Shown here: positions 1-7,265 of the stretch, one piece after another
How the letters are laid out: each line of letters begins with the position of its first letter
Position numbering within the stretch: position 1 is the stretch's first letter
Translations under genes and position numbers: made by a program
Notes under the pieces: model-generated
The model's input: only the letters and a program-made list of their open reading frames with translations
Told to the model about the DNA's origin: nothing
Databases searched by the model: none
Assembly: GCA_030594585.1 (NCBI GenBank)
Contig: JAUVEX010000015.1
Span: forward strand, 1-12,955
Length of the DNA: 12,955 nucleotides
Source of the DNA: an archaeon
GTDB lineage: Archaea; EX4484-52; B79-G9
Direction of reading: 5' to 3'

Positions 1-1056
1 GGAACTATTGCATCTAAAGTAGATTATGAAACAGGTGCTGTATCTGCATCATTTTCGCCTGAAGAAATCCTGGCGATGTTTCCGGAAATTTCAAGGATTG
101 CAAACTTCAAATCAAAACTGATTGCAAATGCACTATCTGAGAACCTAAGATTCGCGCACTACAACATGTTTATCGATGCAATCACAAAGGAGATTAAAGA
201 CGGCGTTGACGGCATAATACTCACCCACGGGACAGACACTATGGGCTATACTGCAGCAGCGCTCTCCTTCGCGCTTGAGAATGTTCCAATACCAATTATA
301 ATTGTAGGCGCCCAGAGGTCATCAGACAGAGGTTCAAGCGATGCTGAAATGAATCTTGTATGTGCATCGCACTTCATTGCGAAAACCAAGTTTGCCGGTG
401 TCGCAATCTGTATGCATGGCAGCACAAGCGATACCAAATGCGCAATCAATCCTGCGACAAAAACAAGAAAAATGCACACATCAAGACGCGATGCATTCAG
501 GGCAATAAATGCAGGCAAAATAGCAACCGTTGATTCAAAAACAGGAAACATTATTTTTGAGACAAAAAATTACCCAATAAAACAGGACAAAAAAATGGTT
601 GTCCGCAAATTTAAGGATGTTAAAGTCGGAATCTTAAGAGCGCACCCAAATATGACTAAAGAAGAGATTGGCGTTTACACAAAAAACAAGTTTGACGGCC
701 TTGTGATAGAAGGGACGGGTCTTGGGCATTTAAACATAATCGCATTTGATGATAAAAGCAAGCCAAACGAAAAAGTTTTCGACAAACTCAAAAAACTCAT
801 CAATTCCGGCTGTGTTGTTGTAATGACATCCCAGGCAGTTTATGGCCGGGTAAACATGAATGTATACAGTGCGGGGCGAGAGCTTATATCCATCGGTGTT
901 CTTGGAAATATGACAGACCTGCTGCCGGAAACTGCATTCATAAAACTTTCATGGCTTTTATCCAACTTCAAAAAAGAAGAAGTAAAAAAATTGTACGGAA
1001 CAAACCTTCGCGGCGAGATAACTGAAAGAAGCGAAGAAGAATTTTTCGAGGATTAA
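1..1056 (+). CDS. gatD: Glu-tRNA(Gln) amidotransferase subunit D, 5'-truncated
   Basis: GatD is the asparaginase-like subunit of the archaeal GatDE complex. It releases ammonia from glutamine (or asparagine), and GatE uses it to convert Glu-tRNA(Gln) to Gln-tRNA(Gln). The frame is open from base 1 and gives 351 residues; the family has about 420-440, so the N-terminal beta-barrel domain and the start lie outside the window. The first residues, GTIASKVDYETGAV, are the nucleophile motif, with the first catalytic Thr at residue 3. The second motif HGTDTM gives Thr78 and Asp79, and the Lys of RKMHTSRRDAF is Lys157, so the four-residue Thr/Thr/Asp/Lys catalytic set of the family is complete. The C-terminal YGRVNMNVYSAGRELISIGV block and the GEITERS end are also typical of GatD rather than free asparaginases. 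The ATG at base 76 is internal. It converges with metG, with 7 bp between the stops; gatE is not seen. Confidence 0.96.
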   Translation, partial: GTIASKVDYETGAVSASFSPEEILAMFPEISRIANFKSKLIANALSENLRFAHYNMFIDAITKEIKDGVDGIILTHGTDTMGYTAAALSFALENVPIPIIIVGAQRSSDRGSSDAEMNLVCASHFIAKTKFAGVAICMHGSTSDTKCAINPATKTRKMHTSRRDAFRAINAGKIATVDSKTGNIIFETKNYPIKQDKKMVVRKFKDVKVGILRAHPNMTKEEIGVYTKNKFDGLVIEGTGLGHLNIIAFDDKSKPNEKVFDKLKKLINSGCVVVMTSQAVYGRVNMNVYSAGRELISIGVLGNMTDLLPETAFIKLSWLLSNFKKEEVKKLYGTNLRGEITERSEEEFFED

Positions 1057-1063
1057 ATAATTC

Positions 1064-3142
1064 TCAGCAAACTTTAGCGCCGATTTTTACTTTTTCAACA
1101 ACAACCGCGTTTTTGCCGCACAAAAGCTCTTTTTTATTGTATGCGACGCGATTGTATTTTACAATTTCCATTTTTACAGATTCAAAATTCTTAAAATCAA
1201 TTGCTTTTGCAGGCGCCTGTTTTATCCCATCAACCGTAACCCTAACCCCCGGTTTTGCTTTAGGGGCAAAAAGTACACTCACTTTTTCTCCGTCATCCGC
1301 AGCAAGTATCATGCCGTTTGACTCAACGCCGCGCAATTTAGCAGGCTTTAAGTTGTAAAGGACACAGACAATTTTTCCTTCAAGCTCTTTTTGACTATAG
1401 TTCTCTTTTAGTCCTGCAACAACCTGCCGTTTTTCAGAACCCAAATCCAGTTGAATTACATAAAGCCGGTCTGCTTTTGGGTGATTGGAAACATTTAGTA
1501 TTTTGGCAGCCCTGATGTCAAGTTTTGAAAAAGGGTCTTGTTCTGTTCGGCATTCGATTTTTTCAATAAGGACTTTCGGCTTTTTTATTTTTTCATTGGG
1601 CTCTAAAACACCCCACTCAGGGTTTTTTAAGTTAAGCATATCCTGCAATTTTTTAGCAGTATCCGGAATCACAGGCTCAATTACAATGGAGAGTGTCGCT
1701 ATTGCCTTTATGGAAAGATAAACAATTTCGTCTGCCTTCTTTTTGTCTTCTTTTATCTTTTTCCATGGCTCGTTTTCATTGAAGTATTTATTGCAGTGTC
1801 TGACAAATTCCATAATTTTTTCAAGACCCCGCTTAAGCTCCACAGCATCGAATTCCGCACCAACATCTTGAGGGAGTGCATTTATTTTTTTCAAAAATGG
1901 CTCGTTTTTTGAGACTTTGATATTTTTCGGAACATGACCTCCATAATTATTGTTTGCAAAAGTCAATGCCCTGTGGACGAAATTGCCGAAATCATTTAAA
2001 AGCTCTTTATTGATTTTTCCCTCAAACAGTCCCCAGGAAAAATCAACATCTGTTGTATTATTCGGTGTAGTTGCTGTAAAATAATACCTTAAATAGTCTG
2101 CCGGATATTTTTCAAGAAAATCTTTAAGAAGTATGAATGTTCCCCTGCTTTTGCTCATTTTCTCACCATTGACTGTAAGATACCCCCGTGTAGGAATTTT
2201 GTGCGGAAGCGAAAAACCGGCAGAGGATAAAAGCGACGGCCAGAAAAGATAATGGAAATAAACAATGTCTTTTCCGATAAAATGATATATTTCAGCATCC
2301 TTTTTCCAGAACGCTTCCCAATTTTTTTTGTTTTTTTCCGCCCACGAAACAGTTGATGAGACATAGCCTATTGGTGCATCAAGCCAGACATAATAGTATT
2401 TGTTTTTCTCGCCCGGAATCTTAAAGCCGAAATAAGGGCCGTCTCTTGTGACATCCCAGTCCTTAAGGCCGTCTTTAATCCAGTTTTTAACATAATTCAC
2501 TACATCGCTTTGAAGATTCTTGTTTTTCAAAAGCCAGTCTTCAAGCTCTTTTGAAAACGAGGACAGCTTAAAAAAGAAGTGTTTTGTCTTTTTTTGTATT
2601 GGCACAGCTCCGCAGAGTGCACATTTTGGTTTAAGAAGTTTATCTTCTGCATTGTATGTCTTTCCGCATTTTTCACACGAGTCCCCGTATTGGTCTTTTT
2701 CACCGCAGAAAGGGCATGTGCCTTTCACAAACCTGTCAGGAAGGAAACGTTTGTCTTTTGGGCAGTATGTTGCTTCAATCTCTTTTTCATAGATGTATCC
2801 TTTCTTTTTTGCGCTGTTGAAAAAATAGTCCGCCATTTCTTTGTTTTTATTTGAGTGAGTGTAATGGAATTCATCAAAAGATATACGCGCGTTCTTGAAA
2901 TCGCGTGCATGTTCGCCCCTCCATTTCTTTACAAATTCTTCAGGCTTTATGTTTTGCTTCATAGCATTTAGCTCTATTGGCGTGCCGTGCTCGTCTGTAG
3001 CGCACACGAAAACAACGGTATTTTTTTTGAGCCTATTGTATCTTGCAAAAATGTCTGCCGGAAGATAAGTAGATGCAATATGTCCTAAGTGAAGCGGGCC
3101 GTTTGCATATGGCAGGGCGGATGTAATAAGAATTTTTTTAAT
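1064..3142 (-). CDS. metG: Methionyl-tRNA synthetase with fused C-terminal tRNA-binding domain, apparent ATT start
   Basis: This cytosolic class I synthetase charges tRNA(Met) with methionine. Read from the ATT at 3142 it has 692 residues and begins IKKILITSALPYANGPLHLG, where family members have M-KK. The HIGH motif is HLGH (18-21) and the KMSKS motif is intact (328-332). The connective insertion carries zinc-knuckle cysteines at 143/146, 156/159 and 174/177, plus Cys127. The anticodon-binding helical domain contains the NENEPW motif. Residues about 536-635 are an EMAPII/Trbp111-like OB-fold tRNA-binding domain, which many archaea encode separately. A further tail of about 57 residues follows. 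Start choice: between an in-frame upstream TGA and the HIGH motif there is no ATG, GTG or TTG; a GTG at 3007 would remove the HIGH motif. AGGAGG stands 7 nt before ATT. It follows the PEP-synthase-like gene by 28 nt, so the two are probably co-transcribed. Confidence 0.95.
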   Translation of the reverse strand: MKKILITSALPYANGPLHLGHIASTYLPADIFARYNRLKKNTVVFVCATDEHGTPIELNAMKQNIKPEEFVKKWRGEHARDFKNARISFDEFHYTHSNKNKEMADYFFNSAKKKGYIYEKEIEATYCPKDKRFLPDRFVKGTCPFCGEKDQYGDSCEKCGKTYNAEDKLLKPKCALCGAVPIQKKTKHFFFKLSSFSKELEDWLLKNKNLQSDVVNYVKNWIKDGLKDWDVTRDGPYFGFKIPGEKNKYYYVWLDAPIGYVSSTVSWAEKNKKNWEAFWKKDAEIYHFIGKDIVYFHYLFWPSLLSSAGFSLPHKIPTRGYLTVNGEKMSKSRGTFILLKDFLEKYPADYLRYYFTATTPNNTTDVDFSWGLFEGKINKELLNDFGNFVHRALTFANNNYGGHVPKNIKVSKNEPFLKKINALPQDVGAEFDAVELKRGLEKIMEFVRHCNKYFNENEPWKKIKEDKKKADEIVYLSIKAIATLSIVIEPVIPDTAKKLQDMLNLKNPEWGVLEPNEKIKKPKVLIEKIECRTEQDPFSKLDIRAAKILNVSNHPKADRLYVIQLDLGSEKRQVVAGLKENYSQKELEGKIVCVLYNLKPAKLRGVESNGMILAADDGEKVSVLFAPKAKPGVRVTVDGIKQAPAKAIDFKNFESVKMEIVKYNRVAYNKKELLCGKNAVVVEKVKIGAKVC

Positions 3143-3149
3143 ATGATTG

Positions 3150-3155
3150 CCTCCT
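3150..3155 (-). promoter_or_regulatory. Ribosome-binding site of metG that decides the ATT start
   Basis: AGGAGG on the minus strand is a full Shine-Dalgarno sequence in the short gap after the stop of the upstream gene. It is followed by 7 nt and then ATT AAA AAA ATT. This spacing is ideal for a start at 3142, exactly where homologues have their initiating Met. The site itself is clear; use of ATT as start codon is inferred. Confidence 0.8.
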
Positions 3156-3170
3156 GTATCTACACCAGTA

Positions 3171-5672
3171 TCAGAATTGCATCTGGTGCCTTTCTTTCAT
3201 GAGATTTATCATCTTTGCTTTTTCAGCGCGCTCTATAGAAAGAAGAGCTGTTTGTGCTGCATGAACATTGACGGTAAATGATTCAACGCCAAATGAAATC
3301 ATGTTGTCTATAAAAGATATATCTTCTGAAAACCCTTTAATAGTTGTTGAAACTTTGCTTTTGTTTAATATACTTATGGCTTGGCGCATGGCTGTTGTGA
3401 ATGCCGGATGTGTTGTGGCCGCATGATTTGGCTGCGGCTCTGATGCAAATGATTTTGCCAGTTTTTCTGCATCCAATACTGCAAAGTTTATTCCCTCTTT
3501 CACAAGTTCTTCTAAAACGAATACTTGTGTCGGCGAATCAATAAGAACACCTAATTTCAGTCTTGACAAATCAAGACCCGCCTGTTGTGCCATCGTCCTT
3601 ATAGCCTGTATTTTTGCAGGGTGGTCGATTAAAGGCACTAACACACCAATGTTTGTGTAACCCCGTGCGGAAACATCAATCAGGCATGAAATATCACTTT
3701 GCATTGTTTTTTCACCAACTGCCGATATCTTAAGCCACACTTCTGTTGGATAAAATTTTTCAATGAGTTTAGAAACTGCATTTGAATTGATTGTCATTGT
3801 CGATTCCGGGAAGTTTGTGCTTGGAGTAAATCCATTGATGCTTGGCATAGGTTCCTGTGTTTCTGTTTGGGGTGCAGTATTTCTGCTGTAAAATGTCTTA
3901 AGGTCTATATATCCTATACCGTCATGCTTTTCCTGTATTGAATTAAGCTCTGTTAAATCAGAAATGTTGTATTTTACTTTTATTGCGGTCTGTGTGGGTT
4001 CACTCGAGGTATGTCCTGAATTTGCCGGCATTTCATTTTGGGCAGGATATGCAGGTTGTGTGTTTTGGGGTGCCTGTGGCTCTTTTGGAATTTCCTGAGG
4101 ATTCTGTGCATTTGGGTATGCTGTTGGCTGTGGGAACTGCTGCGGATTTGATTGGGGTGGGTAATTTTGTGCTGTTTGTGTCGGAATATTCTGTTCGGGC
4201 TGTTGAGGCATTCCTTGCGTTTGTGGATAAAATTGTGTGTTTTGCGGCTGCGTTTCCTGAGGGGGGTATTGCGGCGGATAGGTCGCAGGAGCAGGCATTG
4301 GAGCCGGTGGGCGGGATTCAAAAACAATACCTTCTTTTGCATTTACCGTAACAGTTACGCCTTCATGTATTTTTCTAGTTGCCTGCTTTGTGCCGCAGAC
4401 CATCGGAATTCCAAACTCCCTTGCAATTGTTGCCATATTCGAAAGAGTTCCGCCTTCGTCTGTGACAATTGCAGATGCCTTAAGAAGTGCAGGCACAAGA
4501 TCTGTTGTTGCGTAACCCGAAACAATTACATCCGGACCTGAAAGTTTTGAAAAATCAACATCATTGTATATGAATGTTACAATTCCTGTTTTTGTCTTGG
4601 CAAAATTACCGAACCCCGCTATTGTTGTTCCCTGCATTTCTATAGGGGGTTCTTGCATCATGTCTTGTTGCGGGATATATACTGGTGTTGACTGTAGGAT
4701 ATACACCCTGTTTTTGTATATCGCCCACTCAATCATTTGAGGCCTTCTGAAATGATTATGTATTTTTTCGCTTAATGAAAAAAGAACTTTAAGCTCATTT
4801 ACACTCAATACTCTTTCTTCTTTTTTAGTTTCAGGTATCTGGTCTTTCTGAAGGCCGCCGTTCATAGGGTCAATAGAATACTGCCAGTCTTTGATGCTTA
4901 TTTTTTTATCAATGATATGTCCGGTCTCTTTGTCGATTACATATTTGTCCGGGGTAACCACCCCGCCGGTAACACCCTCGCCAACACCCCACAACCCTTC
5001 AATAACTGTTTGCGTTCTTGAGGCATTGGTAGGATTTGCCGTGGCTATAACGCCTGATTTTTCTGAAAGAATCATTTCCTGAACAATTATTGTCATAAGG
5101 CTGTTGTGCGGTATATTGTTCTTAAGCCTGTATATTATTGAGCGAAAAGAAAAATAAGATGCCATGCATTTTTGTATTGCCTTTATTACGCCCACGGTGC
5201 CATGCACATAATAGTGTGTGTCCTGCATCCCGGAAAAACTTGTCTTCTCCTGTGCTGCAATTGGTGACGCACGCACAGAAACATAAACATCGCTTCTTCC
5301 GGCGTCTATTATGCTTTTTGCAACATCATTCAGTTTTTGCATATCTTCAGATAAATTAAATTTTCTGTAGCATTCCAGTATTTCATCTTCAAGAACCTGC
5401 GGGAATTCGGTTGAAAGAATTGCATCTCTTAATTGTTTTGAAATTTGGGACACCGCAGGGTAATCATCAAGGGTTGCATGAGCCAAAACATCCCATACTT
5501 TTTCTTTTAGGCCTGTTTGCGCAAGAAACGAGTCAAACAATGATGCCGAAATAACAAAACCCGGGGGTATCGGATACCCGGAATTAAATAGTGCTGTAAG
5601 GCCTGATGCTTTTTGGCCTATCGTAGACACTTCGTTTTCGGCTAAATCACTGAACTTCGTGCAGTTGGACAT
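3171..5672 (-). CDS. PEP synthase/PPDK-like protein with degenerate active sites and a Pro/Gln-rich linker
   Basis: The architecture is that of phosphoenolpyruvate synthase: an ATP-grasp nucleotide-binding domain (about 1-330), a swivelling phosphohistidine domain (about 350-450) and a PEP/pyruvate TIM-barrel part (about 562-833). The ATP-grasp part is well kept: GQKAS with Lys21, VSVRAS with Arg134, EGLWGVGEG, GVVTPDKYVID and the MIEWA Glu. The swivel motif, normally GG-x-T-C/S-H-A, reads GGTLSNMATIARE, so the phosphorylated His is Asn412. In the barrel, GIGLLRTE has become GIGYIDLK, the VEIP Glu is Asp712, and the catalytic SICG Cys is Lys779. A Pro/Gln-rich linker (454-560) separates the halves; enzymes of this family lack it. 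Normal PEP synthesis is therefore unlikely, while ATP binding may persist. I chose the ATG at 5672 (833 residues): GTGAT precedes it, the N-terminus then matches the family, and the TATA box fits. An in-frame ATG at 5717 would add 15 residues. Confidence 0.85.
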   Translation of the reverse strand: MSNCTKFSDLAENEVSTIGQKASGLTALFNSGYPIPPGFVISASLFDSFLAQTGLKEKVWDVLAHATLDDYPAVSQISKQLRDAILSTEFPQVLEDEILECYRKFNLSEDMQKLNDVAKSIIDAGRSDVYVSVRASPIAAQEKTSFSGMQDTHYYVHGTVGVIKAIQKCMASYFSFRSIIYRLKNNIPHNSLMTIIVQEMILSEKSGVIATANPTNASRTQTVIEGLWGVGEGVTGGVVTPDKYVIDKETGHIIDKKISIKDWQYSIDPMNGGLQKDQIPETKKEERVLSVNELKVLFSLSEKIHNHFRRPQMIEWAIYKNRVYILQSTPVYIPQQDMMQEPPIEMQGTTIAGFGNFAKTKTGIVTFIYNDVDFSKLSGPDVIVSGYATTDLVPALLKASAIVTDEGGTLSNMATIAREFGIPMVCGTKQATRKIHEGVTVTVNAKEGIVFESRPPAPMPAPATYPPQYPPQETQPQNTQFYPQTQGMPQQPEQNIPTQTAQNYPPQSNPQQFPQPTAYPNAQNPQEIPKEPQAPQNTQPAYPAQNEMPANSGHTSSEPTQTAIKVKYNISDLTELNSIQEKHDGIGYIDLKTFYSRNTAPQTETQEPMPSINGFTPSTNFPESTMTINSNAVSKLIEKFYPTEVWLKISAVGEKTMQSDISCLIDVSARGYTNIGVLVPLIDHPAKIQAIRTMAQQAGLDLSRLKLGVLIDSPTQVFVLEELVKEGINFAVLDAEKLAKSFASEPQPNHAATTHPAFTTAMRQAISILNKSKVSTTIKGFSEDISFIDNMISFGVESFTVNVHAAQTALLSIERAEKAKMINLMKERHQMQF
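3993..4313 (-). other. Sequence encoding a Pro/Gln-rich disordered linker
   Basis: About 107 codons, residues 454-560 of the PEP-synthase-like protein, encode mainly Pro and Gln with Asn, Thr, Ala and Tyr, in irregular units such as YPPQ, PQNTQ, PQQPEQ and YPAQ. There are almost no charged or large aliphatic residues, so it should be disordered. It joins the swivel domain to the degenerate barrel. The units are not exact DNA repeats, so I treat this as a low-complexity protein segment rather than a tandem repeat. Confidence 0.85.
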
Positions 5673-5728
5673 ATAAATCACATGAACTTTTTTGTCTGCT
5701 ATAGTTATATAATTCATACGATGTTCAA

Positions 5729-5739
5729 TTTTTATATAT
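5729..5739 (-). promoter_or_regulatory. TATA box of the PEP-synthase-like gene and metG
   Basis: The minus strand reads ATATATAAAAA. A start site about 26 nt downstream would fall near 5709, inside the first codons of the longer reading frame (ATG at 5717). This favours the ATG at 5672, with a leader of roughly 35-40 nt containing GTGAT. The placement is inferred from the usual archaeal spacing. Confidence 0.6.
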
Positions 5740-5775
5740 GTTTCATGAAAAGTTATGGCTTTCAGAAAAGCAGCG

Positions 5776-5787
5776 TTAAGGCCTTAA
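5776..5787. repeat. 12-bp perfect palindrome at the DUF424 stop
   Basis: TTAAGGCCTTAA is a perfect palindrome spanning the TAA stop of the DUF424 gene. It lies about 40 bp upstream of the TATA box of the next gene. It could be a regulator site or mere chance; no clear T-rich terminator follows it. Confidence 0.3.
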
Positions 5788-6074
5788 AACATCATAGCAT
5801 ATTTTACGCCGGCAATTGTTTTTATATGCGCCTCGTAAAGAATGCCATTTTCTACAAGAAATTCAATAGCTTTGTTCCCGCAGATATTCGCCGTATGCGC
5901 ATCTTTCAATATTTCAAGAAGCTCTGTTTTTGTTATCAGAACATCACAGAAAAAATCCCGGTCAATATCAAGGACAAGCTCATTTTCTTCAAAAATCTGT
6001 CCGGAAATATCTTCATCACATACGGCAACTACAATACCTTTTTCAGTATCGTACTTCTTTGAAAAGAAACTCAA
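5784..6074 (-). CDS. DUF424 family protein (TTG start)
   Basis: A 96-residue soluble protein of the archaeal DUF424 family, whose biochemical role is not established as far as I know. Family features seen are the N-terminal EKGIVVAVCDEDISGQIFEE block, a central ELVLDI segment, an acidic helix ending HTANICGNKAIEFLVENG, and the C-terminal IAGVKYAMMF, where relatives have IAGVPHAQ. The start is TTG at 6074, since AGGTG lies 5 nt upstream and overlaps the stop of aIF2-beta. Only 8 nt separate the two genes. Last in the MCM, OB-fold, aIF2-beta, DUF424 unit, it is by context most likely linked to translation initiation or RNA binding; this is inference from position only. Confidence 0.85.
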   Translation of the reverse strand: MSFFSKKYDTEKGIVVAVCDEDISGQIFEENELVLDIDRDFFCDVLITKTELLEILKDAHTANICGNKAIEFLVENGILYEAHIKTIAGVKYAMMF

Positions 6075-6079
6075 AAAAG

Positions 6080-6084
6080 CACCT
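6080..6084 (-). promoter_or_regulatory. Ribosome-binding site of the DUF424 gene overlapping the aIF2-beta stop
   Basis: The minus strand reads TAGGTG, so the TAG stop of aIF2-beta forms part of the AGGTG ribosome-binding site. Five nt later comes TTG. The overlap fixes TTG at 6074 as the start and predicts translational coupling. Confidence 0.7.
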
Positions 6085-6502
6085 ATTTAATGCCTTCAAC
6101 GCGTTTTTTTGCTCCACATGCTTCGCATTTCACAAAATTAATCCTGTTTTCTTTAACAAGGACGGTATCTGGCTTTTTGCATTCAGAGCAAAGCACAAAG
6201 AGATTTACATACTTCTCGAATTTTTCATTCACACGGATATTTCCAAACTTCCCCTGAAATATTGCGGCATCGCCTTCAATGCTTCCCTGGCTTCCAAGTT
6301 CCCTTGCAAGATATTTCACAACATGCTTTGAATCCCGCCGTATAATGCCGCAAGCTTCAGGGAATTTTTTCACAAATGTCCTGTTTCCGATAACAGCTGA
6401 ATTGAGTTTTGGCATTTCAAGCCTTTCGTGCTTGAACACTTTTTCAGGAAGCTGTTTTCTTGCTTTTTCAAGCAGTGCATCATAATCATATTCTTCTGTC
6501 AT
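6083..6502 (-). CDS. eif2b: Translation initiation factor aIF2 subunit beta
   Basis: This is the beta subunit of the heterotrimeric aIF2, which brings Met-tRNAi to the small ribosomal subunit as a ternary complex with GTP. At 139 residues it has the usual length. The order is the N-terminal helix that contacts aIF2-gamma (about 5-18), the central alpha/beta domain (about 35-100) with GNRTFVKKF and ARELGSQGSIEG, and a C-terminal zinc ribbon with Cys105, Cys108, Cys126 and Cys129 (CSEC and CEAC). All four zinc ligands are present. The ATG directly follows the TAA stop of the OB-fold gene with no gap, and AAGGTG, 6 nt before the ATG, lies in the last codons of that gene. The alpha and gamma subunits are not in the window. 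Confidence 0.97.
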   Translation of the reverse strand: MTEEYDYDALLEKARKQLPEKVFKHERLEMPKLNSAVIGNRTFVKKFPEACGIIRRDSKHVVKYLARELGSQGSIEGDAAIFQGKFGNIRVNEKFEKYVNLFVLCSECKKPDTVLVKENRINFVKCEACGAKKRVEGIK

Positions 6503-7261
6503 TTACAACACCTTTATTTTTCCTGCGCGCGGCTCATAGCAAGAGCCTTCGCTTAGCAGTTCATCAATAGCCTTTTCAATTAGATTATCTTCCAAGTCTA
6601 CATTTTTAAGTATATCTGTGTAGTCCACACCTTCGCCGTCATCAAGAACCTCTATTGTTTTCACAACCCTTTCCCGTATTTCCTTGTCATCTAGCGGTTT
6701 CTTTGTTTCTTTTGCTGGGTCTTTCTTTTTTTCTAGCTTAGTTTCCTGTTTTTCAGGTGCTTTTTTTACATCTTTTTTCTTTTTTTCAGGTTCACTCTTT
6801 TCTTCTTTTTGTTTCGTTGGTGCCCCCTCTTTCTTTAAAAATTTGTTTTTGAAAACCTTTATTTCAAGTTTTCTTAGTGTAATCATATTGTAATCATCAA
6901 CAACGCGCACAACTTCAGGAACAATATATCTCTCGTCATTGTATTCCCGGATGCGGCCAATTACATCAACAATATCTCCTTTTTTTATTTTTTCAAGAAA
7001 TTTTGTGTCCTGCTGGAATGCTTTTGACCTGACAATGCCTGTCCCGTCATCAAGTGTGATAAATGCGTATTTGGAATCCTCACTCTTATAGTGGTTTACA
7101 ACAGTTGCGAGTATATGCACTCGTGATATGCCAAGGCCCCATGAGGTTTCAACACGCGAAGGATTGAACCCTTCCTGTGCCTTGTATTCTCCATCCACCA
7201 CATCTGCGATTGTGACTTTGTAGGCCACAAGGCGCTTTATCGGTTGTTTTGTTTCATTCAT
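6503..7261 (-). CDS. RPA32-like OB-fold protein with MCM-like winged-helix C-terminus
   Basis: A 252-residue protein with three parts. Residues about 40-125 form an OB-fold of the nucleic-acid-binding type, with the YAFITLDDGTGIVRSKAF strand pair and GDIVDVIGRIREYNDERYIV, as in RPA32 and related single-strand-binding proteins. Residues about 136-190 are a Lys/Glu-rich disordered linker. Residues about 192-252 look like a winged helix ending EGSCYEPRAGKIKVL. OB-linker-winged helix is the layout of eukaryotic RPA32. The gene begins 4 nt after the MCM stop, with AAGGTG in the last MCM codons as its ribosome-binding site. A role in single-stranded DNA binding at replication forks is the best inference. 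A plain OB-fold (tRNA- or RNA-binding) role cannot be excluded because no active-site residues discriminate. Confidence 0.8.
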   Translation of the reverse strand: MNETKQPIKRLVAYKVTIADVVDGEYKAQEGFNPSRVETSWGLGISRVHILATVVNHYKSEDSKYAFITLDDGTGIVRSKAFQQDTKFLEKIKKGDIVDVIGRIREYNDERYIVPEVVRVVDDYNMITLRKLEIKVFKNKFLKKEGAPTKQKEEKSEPEKKKKDVKKAPEKQETKLEKKKDPAKETKKPLDDKEIRERVVKTIEVLDDGEGVDYTDILKNVDLEDNLIEKAIDELLSEGSCYEPRAGKIKVL

Positions 7262-7265
7262 ACAC

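Noticed and set aside
1064..3007. metG starting at GTG (3007)
   Set aside because: This would delete the first 45 residues, including the essential HLGH motif, which are present in the same frame up to ATT at 3142.
3993..4313. CRISPR-like or DNA tandem repeat
   Set aside because: The units vary in length and sequence and have no spacer pattern; the repetition is at the amino-acid level.
3980..4351. Overlapping open frames on both strands across the Pro/Gln-rich stretch
   Set aside because: They arise because the repeated CCN/CAR codons avoid stops in other frames; the in-frame reading joins two recognised domains.
5673..5717. Longer N-terminus of the PEP-synthase-like protein (ATG at 5717)
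   Set aside because: No ribosome-binding site, the predicted transcript start falls after it, and the 15 extra residues do not resemble the family; kept only as an alternative.
5682..6062. Plus-strand open frame of 126 codons across the DUF424 gene
   Set aside because: It is antisense to a recognised family member and to the promoter of the PEP-synthase-like gene; no supporting signal.
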